A stretch of DNA of 6,738 bases from Candidatus Eiseniibacteriota bacterium (GTDB lineage Bacteria > Eisenbacteria > RBG-16-71-46), in assembly GCA_005893365.1 (NCBI GenBank), contig VBPB01000135.1, positions 1-6,738 of the forward strand. The letters run 5' to 3'. The notes below the pieces were generated by a model, which worked only from the letters and a program-made list of their open reading frames with translations, was not told where the DNA came from and searched no databases. Every line of letters starts with the position of its first letter. Position 1 is the first letter of the stretch. Positions 6,106-6,738 of this stretch are shown here, one piece after another. A program made the translations under genes and the position numbers.

Positions 6106-6738
6106 CCTGCTCGCGCGCTCGCTCGGGGCGCGGCTGTTCCTGCTGTGCGGGGCCCTGGTCCTGGGCGTGGTGCTGGCCGCCCTGGGATTCACCGCGCTGC
6201 GCGCCAACCAGGTGGCCGACCAGTCGGTGCGCGAGTCGCTGGCCGCCTCGGCGTCGGCCCGCGAGCGCTTCGAGCGCCAGCGCACCGCCCAGCTGCGACT
6301 GATGGCGCGCTTCGCGGCGGGTGACCCGACGTTCGTCGCGTACATCGCGGAGTCCGATCCGGGCTCGGTCCGCGACCTGCTGCTGCAGCGCCAGCGCGAG
6401 CTGGAATGCGACCTGCTCGTGGTGCTCGACCGCCGGGGCAAGGTGCTGGCGCGCACCGACCGCACCGGGGGCGTGGGCGAGGACGCCAGCGGCGAACCCC
6501 TCCTGGCCGACCTCGCCCGCCGGGGCGAGGCGTCCGGGCTGTGGACCGATGGCGAGCGGTTCTGGACCGCGGTGGCGGTGCCGGTGCTGAGCGGCGCCGA
6601 GAATCCCGAGGGGGTGCTGATCGCCGGGCTCGCCTTGGACGACGCGCTGGCCCTCGACGTCGGGCGCCAGAGCGGCGCCGAGGTCGCCTACGTGGCGCTG
6701 GGTCGCGACGCGCACGTCATCGCCTCCACGCTCGCCGA
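6089..6738 (+). CDS. Membrane-anchored sensory protein, N-terminal part (Cache/CHASE4-like), truncated by window edge
   Basis: An open frame of 216 codons runs off the right edge. It starts at ATG 6089, inside the end of the cupredoxin gene, with GAAGG (6079-6083) five bases before; GTG 6074 in the same frame is an alternative. Residues 1-14 are short and basic, and 15-37 form one transmembrane helix (RLFLLCGALVLGVVLAALGF). Then comes a helix-rich stretch with QRTAQLRLMARFAAGDPTF (64-82) and a PAS-like extracytoplasmic part: DLLVVLDRRGKVLART (108-122), LWTDGERFWTAVAVPVL (151-167), and PEGVLIAGLALDDALA (173-188). This order is typical of Cache-type or similar periplasmic sensor domains of histidine kinases, diguanylate cyclases, chemoreceptors and adenylate cyclases. 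The second membrane helix, any HAMP domain and the output domain lie outside the window, so the signalling output cannot be assigned. The overlap suggests co-expression with the cupredoxin. Confidence 0.82.
   Translation, partial: MKAITSLLARSLGARLFLLCGALVLGVVLAALGFTALRANQVADQSVRESLAASASARERFERQRTAQLRLMARFAAGDPTFVAYIAESDPGSVRDLLLQRQRELECDLLVVLDRRGKVLARTDRTGGVGEDASGEPLLADLARRGEASGLWTDGERFWTAVAVPVLSGAENPEGVLIAGLALDDALALDVGRQSGAEVAYVALGRDAHVIASTLA

Noticed and set aside
6321..6590. An 89-codon plus-strand open frame within the sensor gene
   Set aside because: It is a Ser/Arg/Cys-rich out-of-frame shadow; the overlapping frame starting at 6089 has a membrane helix and sensor-like pattern and stays open to the window edge.
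1..6738. Mobile element, CRISPR array, defence system or phage content
   Set aside because: I saw no regularly spaced repeats, terminal inverted repeats, integrase or transposase motifs, and no change in codon style between genes.

Overview
The window is a very GC-rich bacterial segment. Every recognisable gene lies on the + strand, and third codon positions are almost all G or C. It is not mobile-element-like: I saw no transposase, integrase, tRNA, rRNA, CRISPR array or sizeable repeat. The composition, the tightly packed fatty-acid/butanoate-type operon, and a secreted cupredoxin next to a membrane sensor would fit an environmental lineage such as Candidatus Rokubacteria/Methylomirabilota, or a GC-rich proteobacterium. 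That assignment is inference from style, not proof.

Layout: (1) 1-312 is the C-terminal end of a class I SAM-dependent methyltransferase. (2) 313-466 is a 154-base intergenic gap, the only sizeable one, and the likely place for the operon promoter. (3) 467-5363 is a beta-oxidation/short-chain acyl-CoA cluster: thiolase, 3-hydroxybutyryl-CoA dehydrogenase, acyl-CoA dehydrogenase 1, a small multi-pass membrane protein of unknown function, and acyl-CoA dehydrogenase 2. The first three genes are joined by 4-base start/stop overlaps (GTGA, then ATGA). (4) 5407-6105 encodes a secreted protein with an amicyanin-like type 1 copper ligand set followed by a carboxypeptidase-regulatory-like domain. (5) From 6089 to the right edge is the N-terminal part of a membrane-anchored sensory protein whose start lies inside the cupredoxin gene; its output domain is outside the window.

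How they work together: the two acyl-CoA dehydrogenases would introduce the alpha-beta double bond into short or branched acyl-CoAs. The 3-hydroxyacyl-CoA dehydrogenase oxidises the 3-hydroxy intermediate, and the thiolase cleaves (or, in reverse, condenses) the 3-ketoacyl-CoA. An enoyl-CoA hydratase and the electron-transferring flavoprotein needed to complete the cycle are not in the window. The cupredoxin and sensor genes form a second, separate pair that may link a periplasmic copper/redox or small-ligand state to signalling.

Most of the window is ordinary metabolism. The points most worth a second look are the cupredoxin/sensor overlap, the membrane protein set between two dehydrogenases, and an Asp-to-Asn change in a signature motif of acyl-CoA dehydrogenase 1.
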